DNA from: Microvirga arvi
GTDB taxonomy: Bacteria > Pseudomonadota > Alphaproteobacteria > Rhizobiales > Beijerinckiaceae
Assembly: GCF_016892765.1 (NCBI RefSeq)
Contig: NZ_JAFEMD010000046.1
Coordinates: 1 to 40,733, forward strand
Reading direction: 5' to 3'
Length of the DNA: 40,733 nucleotides
Part shown: piece by piece, positions 7,683 to 16,047 of the stretch
Layout of the letters: every line of letters starts with the position of its first letter
Position numbering within the stretch: position 1 is the stretch's first letter
The notes under the pieces: generated by a model
Told to the model about the DNA's origin: nothing
Databases searched by the model: none
What the model saw: the letters and a program-made list of their open reading frames with translations, nothing else
Made by a program: the position numbers and the translations under genes

Positions 7683-8969
7683 TCAGGCGGCTGCCGCCAC
7701 TGGAATGCCGAGCCTTGCCGCGACCTCATCGCGGCCGCCGGCCTTCATCCAGGCGTCCACCGCGCGGGCGTAGGTGACGACCTCGCTCATGTCGGAGTCG
7801 AAGCCGAAGAGGCGATACGGCAGGCCGAGAGCCTCGACGGTGTCGCGCAGGGCACCCATGCCGCGCACCAGGTTGGGGCCGCCGCGGCCGGCCACGACGT
7901 AGAGCGGCGAGGGTCCATGCTTGCCGAAGTGCTCCCGCAGGGCATCGGCCATCGCCCGGAAGGTCTCGAAGATGTCGGTGTTGTTCGACTTGCCGCCGAT
8001 GATGAACAGGACGTTCGACTGCTTGAGCCAATGCTTGAAGCAGATCTGAGCCACCTTCTTCATCTTCTCGTACGGAGGGTTGCCCCCGAAGTCAGACGAG
8101 ATGATCGCGTCGTCGCCCAGCATCTGGGTGACGAGGGAGTTGGCGCCGCCACCGAAGGTGGGCGCCAGGATGGTGCCCTGCGGGTTGATGACGTAGACGT
8201 CACTCTGGCCCTGGTAGGTGCGAAGCTGATTGATCTCCAGCTCGAAGTCCGAATAGTCGACGGCGAACAGGTGGTTGGGCAGGTTGAGCCGCTCCCAGCG
8301 TGGGTCGTCACGGTCGAAGCCGCACTTGAAGTCACACGCCACCGGGGTCAGGCGCCCGTTCCGGTCCGGCCGCATGCGGATCGGGTTGAGCTCAAGGGTG
8401 GTCATGCCGAAGTTGTGGTAGAGCTCCCACAGCTTGGGCAACTGCTGGACGAGGGGTGAGATGATCTGCTTGGGCGCATTCAGCTCCGACAGGGCATTGG
8501 CGACCACGAAGGCCTTGAGGCCGGTCAGCGCATCGAAAGGTATCTGGGCCACGAGGCTCTTGTCGACCTCCTCGATGTCCATGCCACCATGGTGCGTCAG
8601 GGTCATGGTCGGGGCCCTGAAGCGGGTCGAGTCGGCGATCGAGAAGTAGACCTCGTGCTCGGCCGGCACTGCGCCCTCGAACGTCACGCCATTGGCCTTG
8701 GCCGCGGTCGGGCCGACCCGATGCTCGACGAAGTAGAGTCGCTCCTTCTCCTTCAGTGCCGTCTTCAGGTCGGAGGCCCGACCGAGGAGGCCGGCCTTGC
8801 CCTTCTTGCCGACGCCGCCCTTGAACACCGGCTTGATGAACACGCTGCCATGGCGGTCGATGAGCGCCCGGATCTCCTCCTCGCTGGCGTCGGGTCCGAG
8901 TATCTCCGACGTCGGGAAACCGGCGAACTGAAGCAACTTGGCTCCATGAAGCATACCCGTGATCTGCAT
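7683..8969 (-). CDS. ATP-citrate lyase-like beta subunit (ATP-grasp)
   Basis: At 428 aa this corresponds to the N-terminal ATP-grasp and citrate-binding part of ATP-citrate lyase. The nucleotide-binding loop KPVFKGGVGKKGKAG covers residues 46-60. The metal-binding strand TTLELNPIRM lies near residue 195. The second half has the CoA-synthetase-like signatures GTILAPTFGGGANSLVTQML and VLFIIGGKSNNTDIFETF. The protein would phosphorylate the histidine of its partner, encoded immediately downstream, using ATP. GGAGG lies 6 nt before ATG 8969. The pair sits directly after the TctBA transporter genes on the same strand, which points to cleavage of an imported tricarboxylate. Citrate is the default guess; methylcitrate or another analogue is possible. 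Confidence 0.82.
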   Translation of the reverse strand: MQITGMLHGAKLLQFAGFPTSEILGPDASEEEIRALIDRHGSVFIKPVFKGGVGKKGKAGLLGRASDLKTALKEKERLYFVEHRVGPTAAKANGVTFEGAVPAEHEVYFSIADSTRFRAPTMTLTHHGGMDIEEVDKSLVAQIPFDALTGLKAFVVANALSELNAPKQIISPLVQQLPKLWELYHNFGMTTLELNPIRMRPDRNGRLTPVACDFKCGFDRDDPRWERLNLPNHLFAVDYSDFELEINQLRTYQGQSDVYVINPQGTILAPTFGGGANSLVTQMLGDDAIISSDFGGNPPYEKMKKVAQICFKHWLKQSNVLFIIGGKSNNTDIFETFRAMADALREHFGKHGPSPLYVVAGRGGPNLVRGMGALRDTVEALGLPYRLFGFDSDMSEVVTYARAVDAWMKAGGRDEVAARLGIPVAAAA

Positions 8970-9020
8970 GGTGAACCTCCATAATTACGGTGTTGACGCA
9001 GTTACCAAGTGGCCGTGATC

Positions 9021-10526
9021 TCAGTCCTCGACGAAGACCTCGTCCCGCCCTTTGCGGATTGACGGCTGCAAGGCGATCAGGAGGACGACTGCGGCCACGA
9101 TGAGCAGGCCGGCACTCACCGGGTGATCAATGAACGTCGTGAGCTCGCCCCGCGAGATGATCAGCGCGCGCCTGAAGTTCTCCTCCATCAGCCTGCCAAG
9201 CACGAAACCGAGCAGGAGCGGCGCTGGCTCGAACCCCAGCTTGATCAGCGCGTAGCCGACCAGGCCGAAGAAGGCGATGAACATCACGTCGGTCGGCAGA
9301 GAGTTGATCGAGTAGATGCCGATGCAGCAGAACATCAGGATCGCCGGGAACAGCATGCGATATGGCACCTTCAGCAGGCGGACCCAGAGACCCACCAGCG
9401 GCAGGTTGATCACCAGCAGCATCAGGTTGCCCACCCACATGGAGGCAATCATACCCCAGAACAGGGTCGGGTTCTTGGTCATCACCTGCGGGCCTGGGAT
9501 GATGCCGTGGATGGTCATGGCACCGACCATCAGGGCCATCACCGCATTCGGCGGAATGCCCAGCGTCAGCAACGGGATGAAGGAGGTCTGCGCGCCGGCA
9601 TTGTTGGCACTCTCAGGGCCGGCCACGCCCTCGATGGCGCCCCGGCCGAAGCGGCGCGGATCCTTGGCAATCTTCTTCTCGAGCGTGTAGGCCGCAAACG
9701 GCCCGAGCACCGCGCCATTGCCGGGCAGGATGCCGAGGATCGACCCGATCAGGGTGCCGCGGATGACGGGCTTATAAGCCTGCCGGAAATCGTCCTTGTT
9801 CGGCAGAAGCCGGCCGATGGCCTGGCGCACCACGTCGCGTGTCTCGGTATGGTCGAGGTTGCGCAGGATTTCGGCAATGCCGAAAATACCCATGGCGAGC
9901 ACCGCGAAGTCGATGCCGTCGGACAGGAACGGCAGGCCGAAGGTCATGCGCTCCTCGCCGGTCTCAAGATCGGTGCCGACAGTGGAGAGCAACACGCCCA
10001 CCAGGATCATCGCCACCGCCTTGAGGATCGAGCCGTGGGCGAGCACCACCGCGAAAACCAAGCCCATGACCATGAGCGAGAAATACTCGGTCGGGCCGAA
10101 CAGGAGCGCCAAGCCGGTGAGGGGCTTGCCGAGCGCCGCGATCACGAGGGTCGCCACCGTGCCGGCGAAGAACGAACCGATCGCCGCGATGCCGAGCGCC
10201 ACGCCGGCGCGGCCCTGGCGGGCCATCTGGTGGCCGTCGAGAGCGGTCACCACGGAGGTGGCCTCGCCCGGGATGTTGACCAAGATCGCCGTGGTCGAGC
10301 CGCCGTACTGGGCGCCATAGTAGATGCCGGCGAGCATGATGAGCGCGCCGGTGGGATCGAGCCCGAAGGTGATTGGCAGCAGCATGGCGATGGTGGCGAT
10401 GGGTCCGACGCCCGGGAGCACGCCGATCAGCGTCCCCACGAGGCAGCCCAGGAAGGCAAGGCCGAGATTCTGGAGCGAGAGCGCGACACCGAAGCCGAGT
10501 CCGAGGTTGGAGAAGAAATCACCCAT
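9021..10526 (-). CDS. tctA: Tripartite tricarboxylate transporter, large membrane subunit TctA
   Basis: A 501-aa permease with about 12 hydrophobic segments, the channel of a TTT-family uptake system in the inner membrane. Family signatures include GTLIGVLPGVGPIATIAMLLP, MLAGIYYGAQYGGSTTAILVN, and a second half with IRGTLIGSILGILPGNGAVL. The last two mirror the first because TctA is an internal duplication. The start codon overlaps the tctB stop (TGATG at 10528-10524), so translation is coupled. GGGAGGA lies 4 nt before the ATG. TTT systems use a proton or sodium gradient together with a periplasmic TctC protein, which is encoded upstream. The ligand cannot be read from TctA. Confidence 0.93.
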   Translation of the reverse strand: MGDFFSNLGLGFGVALSLQNLGLAFLGCLVGTLIGVLPGVGPIATIAMLLPITFGLDPTGALIMLAGIYYGAQYGGSTTAILVNIPGEATSVVTALDGHQMARQGRAGVALGIAAIGSFFAGTVATLVIAALGKPLTGLALLFGPTEYFSLMVMGLVFAVVLAHGSILKAVAMILVGVLLSTVGTDLETGEERMTFGLPFLSDGIDFAVLAMGIFGIAEILRNLDHTETRDVVRQAIGRLLPNKDDFRQAYKPVIRGTLIGSILGILPGNGAVLGPFAAYTLEKKIAKDPRRFGRGAIEGVAGPESANNAGAQTSFIPLLTLGIPPNAVMALMVGAMTIHGIIPGPQVMTKNPTLFWGMIASMWVGNLMLLVINLPLVGLWVRLLKVPYRMLFPAILMFCCIGIYSINSLPTDVMFIAFFGLVGYALIKLGFEPAPLLLGFVLGRLMEENFRRALIISRGELTTFIDHPVSAGLLIVAAVVLLIALQPSIRKGRDEVFVED

Positions 10527-11194
10527 CAGATCCTCCCTGAGTGATCGGCGACATCAACCGACTTGGCGTGATGGCGAGGGGAAAGAACGAACACGAACGC
10601 TCCGCCCCCGGCCAAGACGGCTGCCGTGAGGCGCAGGATCTGCTTCTGCGACCAGGACGCCGGGAAGAGATCGGCGAACGCTTGCGGAAAGATCGGAATC
10701 GGCAGGTTGAGCAGGTCGCCGAACAGCACCATGCAGAACGGCGTCAGCAGGAGCGCGAGGATCAGGAGGTCGCGCAGTCGCGCCTCGGAGGTCGCATAGC
10801 CCCCGATGATGATCGCCATCGGCCCGGCGATGGCCAGTCCAAGCCCTGGGGTTGAGACCGCGCCAACGGAGAAAGGCCGGATGGTGACGGCAAACGCGAC
10901 GATCGCCAGGAGCACGAGGGTGGGTCCACGCAGACTCCAGCGATCGAGGCCCTGGCCATCCGAAGCGAAGCTCGACCCAACAAGCACAAGGCCGCAAAGA
11001 CCAACCCCGACCGCGAGCCAATCCGGCAATAGTGCGGGGCCCATCGCCCGCAATGTGCCTTGGTCGAGATCGCGCGTCAGCCAGAGTGCCAAGGCCGCGA
11101 GTGCAACGAGCGTCAATCCGGCAACAAGACTCTGCGGCGAACGAATGGGTCCTGTATGCGCTGGATCCAGGCCTCCTGGGATAGCTTCAGACAT
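10526..11194 (-). CDS. tctB: Tripartite tricarboxylate transporter, small membrane subunit TctB
   Basis: A 222-aa membrane protein with the four to five hydrophobic stretches typical of TctB, for example LVAGLTLVALAALALWLTRD and PTLVLLAIVAFAVTI, and a final segment VLAGGGAFVFVLSP. TctB proteins are poorly conserved; the assignment rests on size, topology and the one-base overlap with tctA downstream. GGGAGGA precedes ATG 11194 by 4 nt. An 18-bp perfect palindrome lies immediately upstream of that site. This position could let a repressor, or an mRNA fold, control entry into tctBA and the lyase genes separately from tctC. Confidence 0.85.
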   Translation of the reverse strand: MSEAIPGGLDPAHTGPIRSPQSLVAGLTLVALAALALWLTRDLDQGTLRAMGPALLPDWLAVGVGLCGLVLVGSSFASDGQGLDRWSLRGPTLVLLAIVAFAVTIRPFSVGAVSTPGLGLAIAGPMAIIIGGYATSEARLRDLLILALLLTPFCMVLFGDLLNLPIPIFPQAFADLFPASWSQKQILRLTAAVLAGGGAFVFVLSPRHHAKSVDVADHSGRI

Positions 11195-11207
11195 GTTTTC
11201 CTCCCTG

Positions 11208-11225
11208 GCGCATCACGTGATGCGC
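11208..11225. promoter_or_regulatory. 18-bp perfect palindrome upstream of tctB
   Basis: GCGCATCACGTGATGCGC is its own reverse complement over 18 bp and ends 14 bp before the tctB start codon, next to the ribosome binding site. It may be an operator for a dimeric regulator or an RNA stem affecting translation. There is no following U-tract on either strand, so a simple terminator is less likely. The rest of the 286-bp gap between tctC and tctB (to 11480) shows no gene, only a small CCTGC/GCAGG stem near 11250. Confidence 0.55.
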
Positions 11226-11480
11226 TAATGTCCGTCAGTTTATTTGAGCGCCTGCATGCGCAGGTCTTGTGTACGGCAACCCACACGGAGCCTGACGGCG
11301 GCCTAAGGGGTACTCTCCGTGCCTGTCGGCTTTCGATCCGATCGTTTCGCGGGCGGTCGGATTGTCGAACCGCCTCGGGAGACCGTCAGTGAGCCGATCC
11401 CGGTCTTCCGTTCTTGCTCGCGATCCCCGCCCAGCGGCTTCGGTCAAAAGCGCTGGGCGGAGTTGTTCTCAGGCCGTCGG

Positions 11481-12473
11481 TCAGTCGACGGAGATCGATG
11501 CCTTTTTGACGATCTCGGCCCAGCGCGCGGATTCCGCCTTCATCATCGCGGTGAACTCCTCAGGGCTGTTGCCGATCGGTTCCGCAGCCTCAGCCTCAAG
11601 CCGCTCCCGCACGACCCCGGTCGTGATGGTCTCGACCGTTGCCTTCCGGATCTTGTCGGCAATGTCCTTCGGCGTGCCCTTCGGAACGACGAACCCGTAC
11701 CAGGCGGTGGCCTCGTAGGCCGGCCATCCGCTTTGCGCCACGGAGGGCACCTCCGGGAACTTCTTAGCCCTTGTCTTGGACGTGACCGCAAGAACCTGAA
11801 CGTCTCCACTCTGGATAAGGCCAAGGATGGACGGCACGGTGGTCACCATGAAATCCATGCGGCCGCCGAGGAGGTCGTTCACGGCCGGCCCGGCGCCGCG
11901 GTACGGTACGTGGGTGGCCTGGAATTTCGCCTCCTGCGCGAGCAGGACGGTAGCTAGATGGCTTGCCGAACCGTTGCCCGCCGAACCGTAGGTCAGCTTG
12001 CCCGGGTTCTTCTGGGCATGGTCGATCAGTTCCTTGAGCAACTTGTGCGGCGAGTTCTTAGGCACCACCACGACCAGCGGCGCCGCCGTGATGAGTGTGA
12101 GGGGATCGAAGGCGGTCAGGGGATCGATCTTGACGTTCTTGAACAGGTGGGGGTTGACCACCATTGGTCCCTGGTTGGCCATTAGGACGGTGTAGCCGTC
12201 GGGCTCGGCCTTCGCCGCCTGCTGGGTCGCAACGTTGCCCCCGGCGGAGCCGTTGTTCTCCACAATGAGGCTCTGTCCGAGCTTCTCGCCGACGCCTTGC
12301 GCCACGAGGCGGGCGATCGCGTCAGTTCCGCCGCCGGCGGCATACGGGACCACGAGCTTCATCGGCCGGGTCGGAAAGCTGTCCTGCGCGATCGCGCCGC
12401 TAAAGGGTGCCGCAGTCGTCGTCGAGGCCAGAAGTGCGCAACAGAGCAGTCGGCGTGTGATGGTCTTGGGCAT
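11481..12473 (-). CDS. tctC: Tripartite tricarboxylate transporter, periplasmic binding protein TctC
   Basis: A 330-aa substrate-binding protein of the TctC/BugD family. MPKTITRRLLCCALLASTTTAAPFSG is a Sec signal peptide ending near AIAQ. The mature part opens with FPTRPMKLVVPYAAGGGTDA, the hallmark of the family, and has the later motif ATHVPYRGAGPAVNDLLGG, whose residues contact the carboxylate through bound water. I chose ATG 12473 because GGAGGAG lies just upstream. A longer frame to 12587 would delete the signal-peptide logic. Its start lies inside the 3' end of the PrpF-like gene. It is separated from tctB by 286 bp, unusual for a tct operon. The ligand is unknown; citrate, aconitate or tricarballylate fit the neighbours. 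Confidence 0.9.
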   Translation of the reverse strand: MPKTITRRLLCCALLASTTTAAPFSGAIAQDSFPTRPMKLVVPYAAGGGTDAIARLVAQGVGEKLGQSLIVENNGSAGGNVATQQAAKAEPDGYTVLMANQGPMVVNPHLFKNVKIDPLTAFDPLTLITAAPLVVVVPKNSPHKLLKELIDHAQKNPGKLTYGSAGNGSASHLATVLLAQEAKFQATHVPYRGAGPAVNDLLGGRMDFMVTTVPSILGLIQSGDVQVLAVTSKTRAKKFPEVPSVAQSGWPAYEATAWYGFVVPKGTPKDIADKIRKATVETITTGVVRERLEAEAAEPIGNSPEEFTAMMKAESARWAEIVKKASISVD

Positions 12474-13596
12474 GGTCTCCTCCGTGTTGTATCCCTTCCA
12501 GAGGCGCAGCGACAGCGCTTGCCGGGACGATGACGTTGCCCTCGAAGATTCTGCGGGCGGTGCGGACAAGACTTGCCCGCGAGACATGGCCTGAAGCGTT
12601 GAAGCTCAGGTCGATCTCAGTTCGACCGCTTGGGTGCTCGAGGTTCACCAATGACGTGAGGCTGGGAGTGGCGAGGTCGTGCGCGACGCTGCCGGGCAGG
12701 CGGCAGGCGGCCGCGATGCACAGGGCGCCCGTGACGGCGTGGCCCTTGTGGCAGCGTTGCGCGTTCATGAAGTAGCGTGAGGTGATCGTCCCGCCGTGGC
12801 GTGCACCGGACAGGATCGCGAGCTTCGGAACGACGCTGCCCGACACGTCGCCGAGGCCCATACGGTGTCCCGACTCCAGCCGGACGGCCTCAAGGCGATC
12901 CAGGAGGTCCAGGTTGGCTTCGAGTTCATCGGGCGTTTCATCACCGGAGAGGCCGAGGTCGGAGGCCCGAAGCAGCACCATCGGCATGGCGTAGTCGACG
13001 AGCGTGACCGGCGTGTTCTCGATGAATTCGCGAACGTGGCCGGTGGGCAGGAACGCGCCGGTCTTGGAGCCGAGTGCATCAAGGAAGGTCAGCTTGACCG
13101 GGGCTGCCGTGCCGGGCACGCCATCGATCGCGGTCTCGCCCTCGTATTCCACGATGCCGGCCGGGGTTTGGACTACGGCCTCGATTGTGGTCGAGGTGTT
13201 GCGGTTGAAGATCCGGACGGTGGTCTCGCCGATCTCGGCCGGAACAAGTCCCGCCTCGATGGCAAAGGGGCCCACGGCGGACAGCATGTTGCCGCAGTTC
13301 GGGCTGAAATCCACGAAGGCCCGGTCGGTCGCAACCTGGGCAAAGAGGTAATCGACGTCAGCGTCGGGCTGAGACGATGGACCGACGATCGCGACCTTGC
13401 TGGTCATCGGGTTGCCGCCGCCGATGCCGTTCACCTGGAGCACGTGAGGGGAACCCATGGCCGCGATCAGGAAACGCTCAAGCTCTTTCACGTCACTGGG
13501 AAGATCATCCTCAAGGAAGAAGGGGCCTCGCGAAGTCCCGCCTCGCATGAGCACGCACGGGACCCGCAAGGAGTTCTTGTTCGAGGTGGTGAGCAT
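12400..13596 (-). CDS. prpF: PrpF-family isomerase (2-methylaconitate/aconitate isomerase-like)
   Basis: PrpF-family enzymes shift double bonds or isomerise cis/trans in unsaturated tricarboxylates such as 2-methylaconitate, aconitate and oxalomesaconate. The sequence has the typical opening VPCVLMRGGTSRGPFFLEDDLP, then GIGGGNPMTSKVAIVGPS, the catalytic-site segment FSPNCGNMLSAVGPFAIE with a conserved Cys, and later HKGHAVTGALCIAAAC. ATG 13596 is my start; GTG or TTG codons further up (to 13647) overlap the putative LysR sites. The last 25 codons run past the usual end and overlap the tctC start by 74 bp. The gene is first in the cluster and divergent from a LysR gene. With the transporter and lyase genes it suggests isomerisation of an imported acid before cleavage. 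Confidence 0.82.
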   Translation of the reverse strand: MLTTSNKNSLRVPCVLMRGGTSRGPFFLEDDLPSDVKELERFLIAAMGSPHVLQVNGIGGGNPMTSKVAIVGPSSQPDADVDYLFAQVATDRAFVDFSPNCGNMLSAVGPFAIEAGLVPAEIGETTVRIFNRNTSTTIEAVVQTPAGIVEYEGETAIDGVPGTAAPVKLTFLDALGSKTGAFLPTGHVREFIENTPVTLVDYAMPMVLLRASDLGLSGDETPDELEANLDLLDRLEAVRLESGHRMGLGDVSGSVVPKLAILSGARHGGTITSRYFMNAQRCHKGHAVTGALCIAAACRLPGSVAHDLATPSLTSLVNLEHPSGRTEIDLSFNASGHVSRASLVRTARRIFEGNVIVPASAVAAPLEGIQHGGDHAQDHHTPTALLRTSGLDDDCGTL

Positions 13597-13643
13597 GGTG
13601 TGCACGGCGGCAAATCCATCGTTTGTATTGCCCACGGACCATC

Positions 13644-13674
13644 TCAAATCTTGAAACTACTTTGAAATGCAAAG
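13644..13674. promoter_or_regulatory. Candidate LysR-type operator pair in the prpF/lysR intergenic region
   Basis: Two dyads sit in the 98-bp divergent gap. TCAAATCTTGA at 13644-13654 is TCAA-N3-TTGA. CTTTG-N5-CAAAG at 13660-13674 contains a perfect T-N11-A. LysR-type regulators bind T-N11-A dyads in such divergent regions, so these are likely sites for the adjacent LysR protein controlling prpF and itself. Confidence 0.5.
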
Positions 13675-13694
13675 ATCGGTGCTATTAATCCGAT

Positions 13695-14597
13695 ATGAGC
13701 ATCAATTTCGAATCGCTCGACCTGCGTGCCTTTGTTGCGGTCGTGGACCTCGAGGGGTTTCATCGCGCAGCCGAGGCGTTGAACCTGTCGCAGCCGGCGC
13801 TCAGCCGTCGCATCCAGAGACTGGAGGCCGCGGTCGGAGCGGCGCTGCTGGAGCGCACTACCCGCCGCGTGGCGCTGACGACAGTCGGCCGGGAGTTCCT
13901 GCCGCTCGTGCGGCGCATGCTCGACGAGTTCGACTCGTCGCTGTTCGCGATGCGGGATGTCGGCAGACAACGGAGAGGCTTGATCTCGCTGGCCTGCGTG
14001 CCGACAGCGGCCTTCTACTTCCTGCCATCCGTCATCGCACGGTTCAACGAGCAGTACCCCAATATCCGCTTCAGGATCCTTGACCTGTCCGCGAACGACG
14101 GTCTCGAGAGCGTGGCGCGGGGCGAGGTCGAGTTCGGCATCAATCTTCTTGGGGCATCGGATCCGGAGCTGTCGTTCGAGCCGTTGATCGAGGACCCTTT
14201 CGTCCTCGCATGCCGGCGGGACCACCCACTGGCCCAACGGGACGCTGTCGCGTGGTCGGATCTCGAGGGCCAGCCGCTTGTGGCCGTGAGCCGGACCAGT
14301 GGCAACCGCATCATGCTGGATGCCGCGCTCGTGCGAGCCGGGGTGAGCCTAAGTTGGTCCTATGAGGTGACGCACCTGTCGACCTCCCTGGGTCTCGTGG
14401 AGGCTGGGCTCGGCATCTCTGTCTTGCCGAAGCTCGCAACACCACAGGTCGATCATCCTATCATCGTCACGCGACCGATCGGGAACCCGGAAGTGTCACG
14501 CACGATCGGCGTGGTGCGTAGGCGCGGCGGTCGCCTGGCGCCCGCGGCGGAGCGCTTTCTTGAGATGCTCCTTGGCACGTGGAAGGAGGCGACCTAG
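13695..14597 (+). CDS. LysR-family transcriptional regulator, divergent to the carboxylate cluster
   Basis: A 300-aa LTTR. Residues 5-65 are the winged helix-turn-helix (FVAVVDLEGFHRAAEALNLSQPALSRRIQRLE). The remainder is the LysR substrate-binding fold with SLACVPTAAFYFLPSVIARF, the hinge segment GEVEFGINLLG and GLGISVLPKLA near the end. Divergent placement 98 bp from prpF is the classic arrangement for a regulator of that operon, probably with a tricarboxylate or its product as co-inducer. The start codon is ATG 13695; no strong Shine-Dalgarno sequence is visible. It is about 30% similar in layout to the second LysR in the window but clearly a different subfamily. Function as an activator is inferred. 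Confidence 0.9.
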   Translation: MSINFESLDLRAFVAVVDLEGFHRAAEALNLSQPALSRRIQRLEAAVGAALLERTTRRVALTTVGREFLPLVRRMLDEFDSSLFAMRDVGRQRRGLISLACVPTAAFYFLPSVIARFNEQYPNIRFRILDLSANDGLESVARGEVEFGINLLGASDPELSFEPLIEDPFVLACRRDHPLAQRDAVAWSDLEGQPLVAVSRTSGNRIMLDAALVRAGVSLSWSYEVTHLSTSLGLVEAGLGISVLPKLATPQVDHPIIVTRPIGNPEVSRTIGVVRRRGGRLAPAAERFLEMLLGTWKEAT

Positions 14598-14987
14598 AGC
14601 AGGGGACAAATCGTATGGCTCTTTCGGCCCATTGCAGTCGGATGGTCTGTGAGGATCGCGCATATTTCCGCCAAGCAGAACATTCCAACAGGGTTGGCCA
14701 CTGATCAGGCACGTGTCGGCGTGACGTGACTCATGTCTACGATGGTTCCTCGCTGTGCGGGTCCTCCCAAACGTGTAGGGCCAACTCTGGATCGTAGGGA
14801 GTCCATCATCTTTCTACGATCCGGAAGGGCCGCTTATGGCACGAGGCCGAAGTAGACCAAAGGTCCGCTTGAGCTAGGAACACCGGACGCTCTGGAGGGC
14901 CGGCGAACCGTACTTCCTGACCCGTTCCTGACCTTCCGTGATTTTAATCCGGCCAGCTCATGCTCGTAGCCCCAGTAGTTTAATCCT
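14598..14987. other. 390 bp without a gene; contains a 9-bp hairpin
   Basis: No coding frame with a plausible start or family was found. GGATCGTAG at 14789-14797 pairs with CTACGATCC at 14814-14822 (16-nt loop). The first 13 bases, GGATCGTAGGGAG, recur at 19604-19616 upstream of the hydroxybutyrate dehydrogenase gene. The hairpin could be a factor-dependent terminator or a protein site. Confidence 0.4.
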
Positions 14988-15418
14988 TCACCAGCCGCTG
15001 GCGCGCGCGACGGCCTCTGCCAGCTTCTGCTTGAGGCCCCTGACTTCCTCAAACCAGCTGGTCACGTCGCCCATGACGACGGCAATACTCTGCACTTGTC
15101 CCTGAGCGACACGGTGGTGAATTCTAGCGAGATCCGCTGTCCATCCCGCCGCAGACCCGGTACCGACAGGAGGTCGCCCTCGCCGTAATAGCTTTCGCCT
15201 GTCGCCATGACCTGGCAGAATCCTTTCCAGGGGCGGGCACGCAGACGCTCGGGAACGATGAGATCGAGCGACTGATCGAGTGCCCCGTCGGCGCGATGGC
15301 CGAAGATCCGCTCGGCACCCGGGTTCCACACCCGGATGATCCCATCGCGGTCCGTCGCAACCACAGCGTCAGCGGCGGCGGCTAGGATCGCATCTGCAAC
15401 CAATCGGTTCCGATCCAT
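14988..15418 (-). pseudogene. PAS-domain sensor protein, frameshifted
   Basis: From ATG 15418 the frame gives a single PAS domain: ADAVVATDRDGIIRVWNPGA, then ERIFGHRADGALDQSLDLIVPERLR, and RRDGQRISLEFTTVSLRD, which are the usual PAS strand and helix motifs. Just after VSLRD (about 15095) the frame goes wrong and stops at 15062. The expected continuation, GQVQSIAVVMGDVTSWFEEVRGLKQKLAEAVA, is found in another frame and ends at 14988. One small indel therefore splits a protein of about 140 aa. Single-PAS proteins like this usually bind a small ligand or cofactor and act through partners. Either the gene is inactive or the shift is a sequencing error. Confidence 0.75.
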
Positions 15419-15521
15419 ACATAAGCCCTCGTGCTTCGAAGCTGGCTATGCCGCGAGACAGGGCACATGCGTCAGTCCAACTTGTCGGGCTTCATCGAAC
15501 AATCCTTCATCCTCTGGGACA

Positions 15522-15998
15522 CTACATTGTCGACTGTGCGATGATGGTTCGTATCGACTCCGTGACCAGGCGATGGTCCTCAAGTTGAGGAAGACCGCTC
15601 ACGACGACCGCGCCAACACATCCTGTGTCCTTGACGAATATTGGGAAGCCACCTCCGGCTGCCGCATAGTCCTGCTCGGAAAGCCCGTAACGCTGCAAGA
15701 ACGGACGCCCCTTTACCTCTGCTTCGACGGACATGAAGAGGGAGCTGTGGTGGAAGCGTTGTACGACCGCTCGCTTCCGGCGAATCCACTCCGCATTGTC
15801 TGGTGTTGCCCCAGGCAATGCTGCGAAGAACAATTGCTGACCATTCCTGGAAATCTCGATCGCGATCGGAAGGGAGCCGGCCTTCGCACGCTGATAGATG
15901 TGGCTGCCCAGTGTCCATGCAACGTCGGCGCTGAAAGACGGAAACTGCAACTCCTGTTCCTCTGCCAGGAGCGCATCAAGACTAACGCTGTTGTTCAT
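15522..15998 (-). CDS. UPF0303/HbpS-like heme-degrading-domain protein
   Basis: A 158-aa cytosolic protein of the UPF0303 group (GlcG/HbpS fold). Matching segments are LLAEEQELQFPSFSADVAWTLG, FFAALPGATPDNAEWIRRKRAVV, the glycine-rich AAAGGGFPIFV and GCVGAVVVSGLPQLEDHRLV near the end. Members are annotated as heme-degrading-domain proteins, but their biological role is mostly unknown. GGAG lies 7 nt before the second of two tandem ATGs (15998) and 4 nt before the first (16001), so I prefer 15998. Upstream codons of a longer frame have no ribosome binding site. It stands alone between the broken PAS gene and a glycerate-kinase remnant. Confidence 0.75.
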   Translation of the reverse strand: MNNSVSLDALLAEEQELQFPSFSADVAWTLGSHIYQRAKAGSLPIAIEISRNGQQLFFAALPGATPDNAEWIRRKRAVVQRFHHSSLFMSVEAEVKGRPFLQRYGLSEQDYAAAGGGFPIFVKDTGCVGAVVVSGLPQLEDHRLVTESIRTIIAQSTM

Positions 15999-16047
15999 CA
16001 TAGGTCTCCAAGCGGCTGATGCGGATCGTACCCGCACCCGAATTCGA

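Noticed and set aside
6388..10544. Long plus-strand frames (423 and 473 codons) opposite the lyase and tctA genes
   Set aside because: Amino-acid makeup is rich in Arg, His, Gly and Asp without domain pattern; the opposite strand encodes clear, coupled genes with ribosome binding sites.
11235..11447. 70-codon minus-strand frame in the tctC-tctB gap
   Set aside because: No ribosome binding site and an Arg/Gly-rich random-like translation; the gap is better seen as regulatory.
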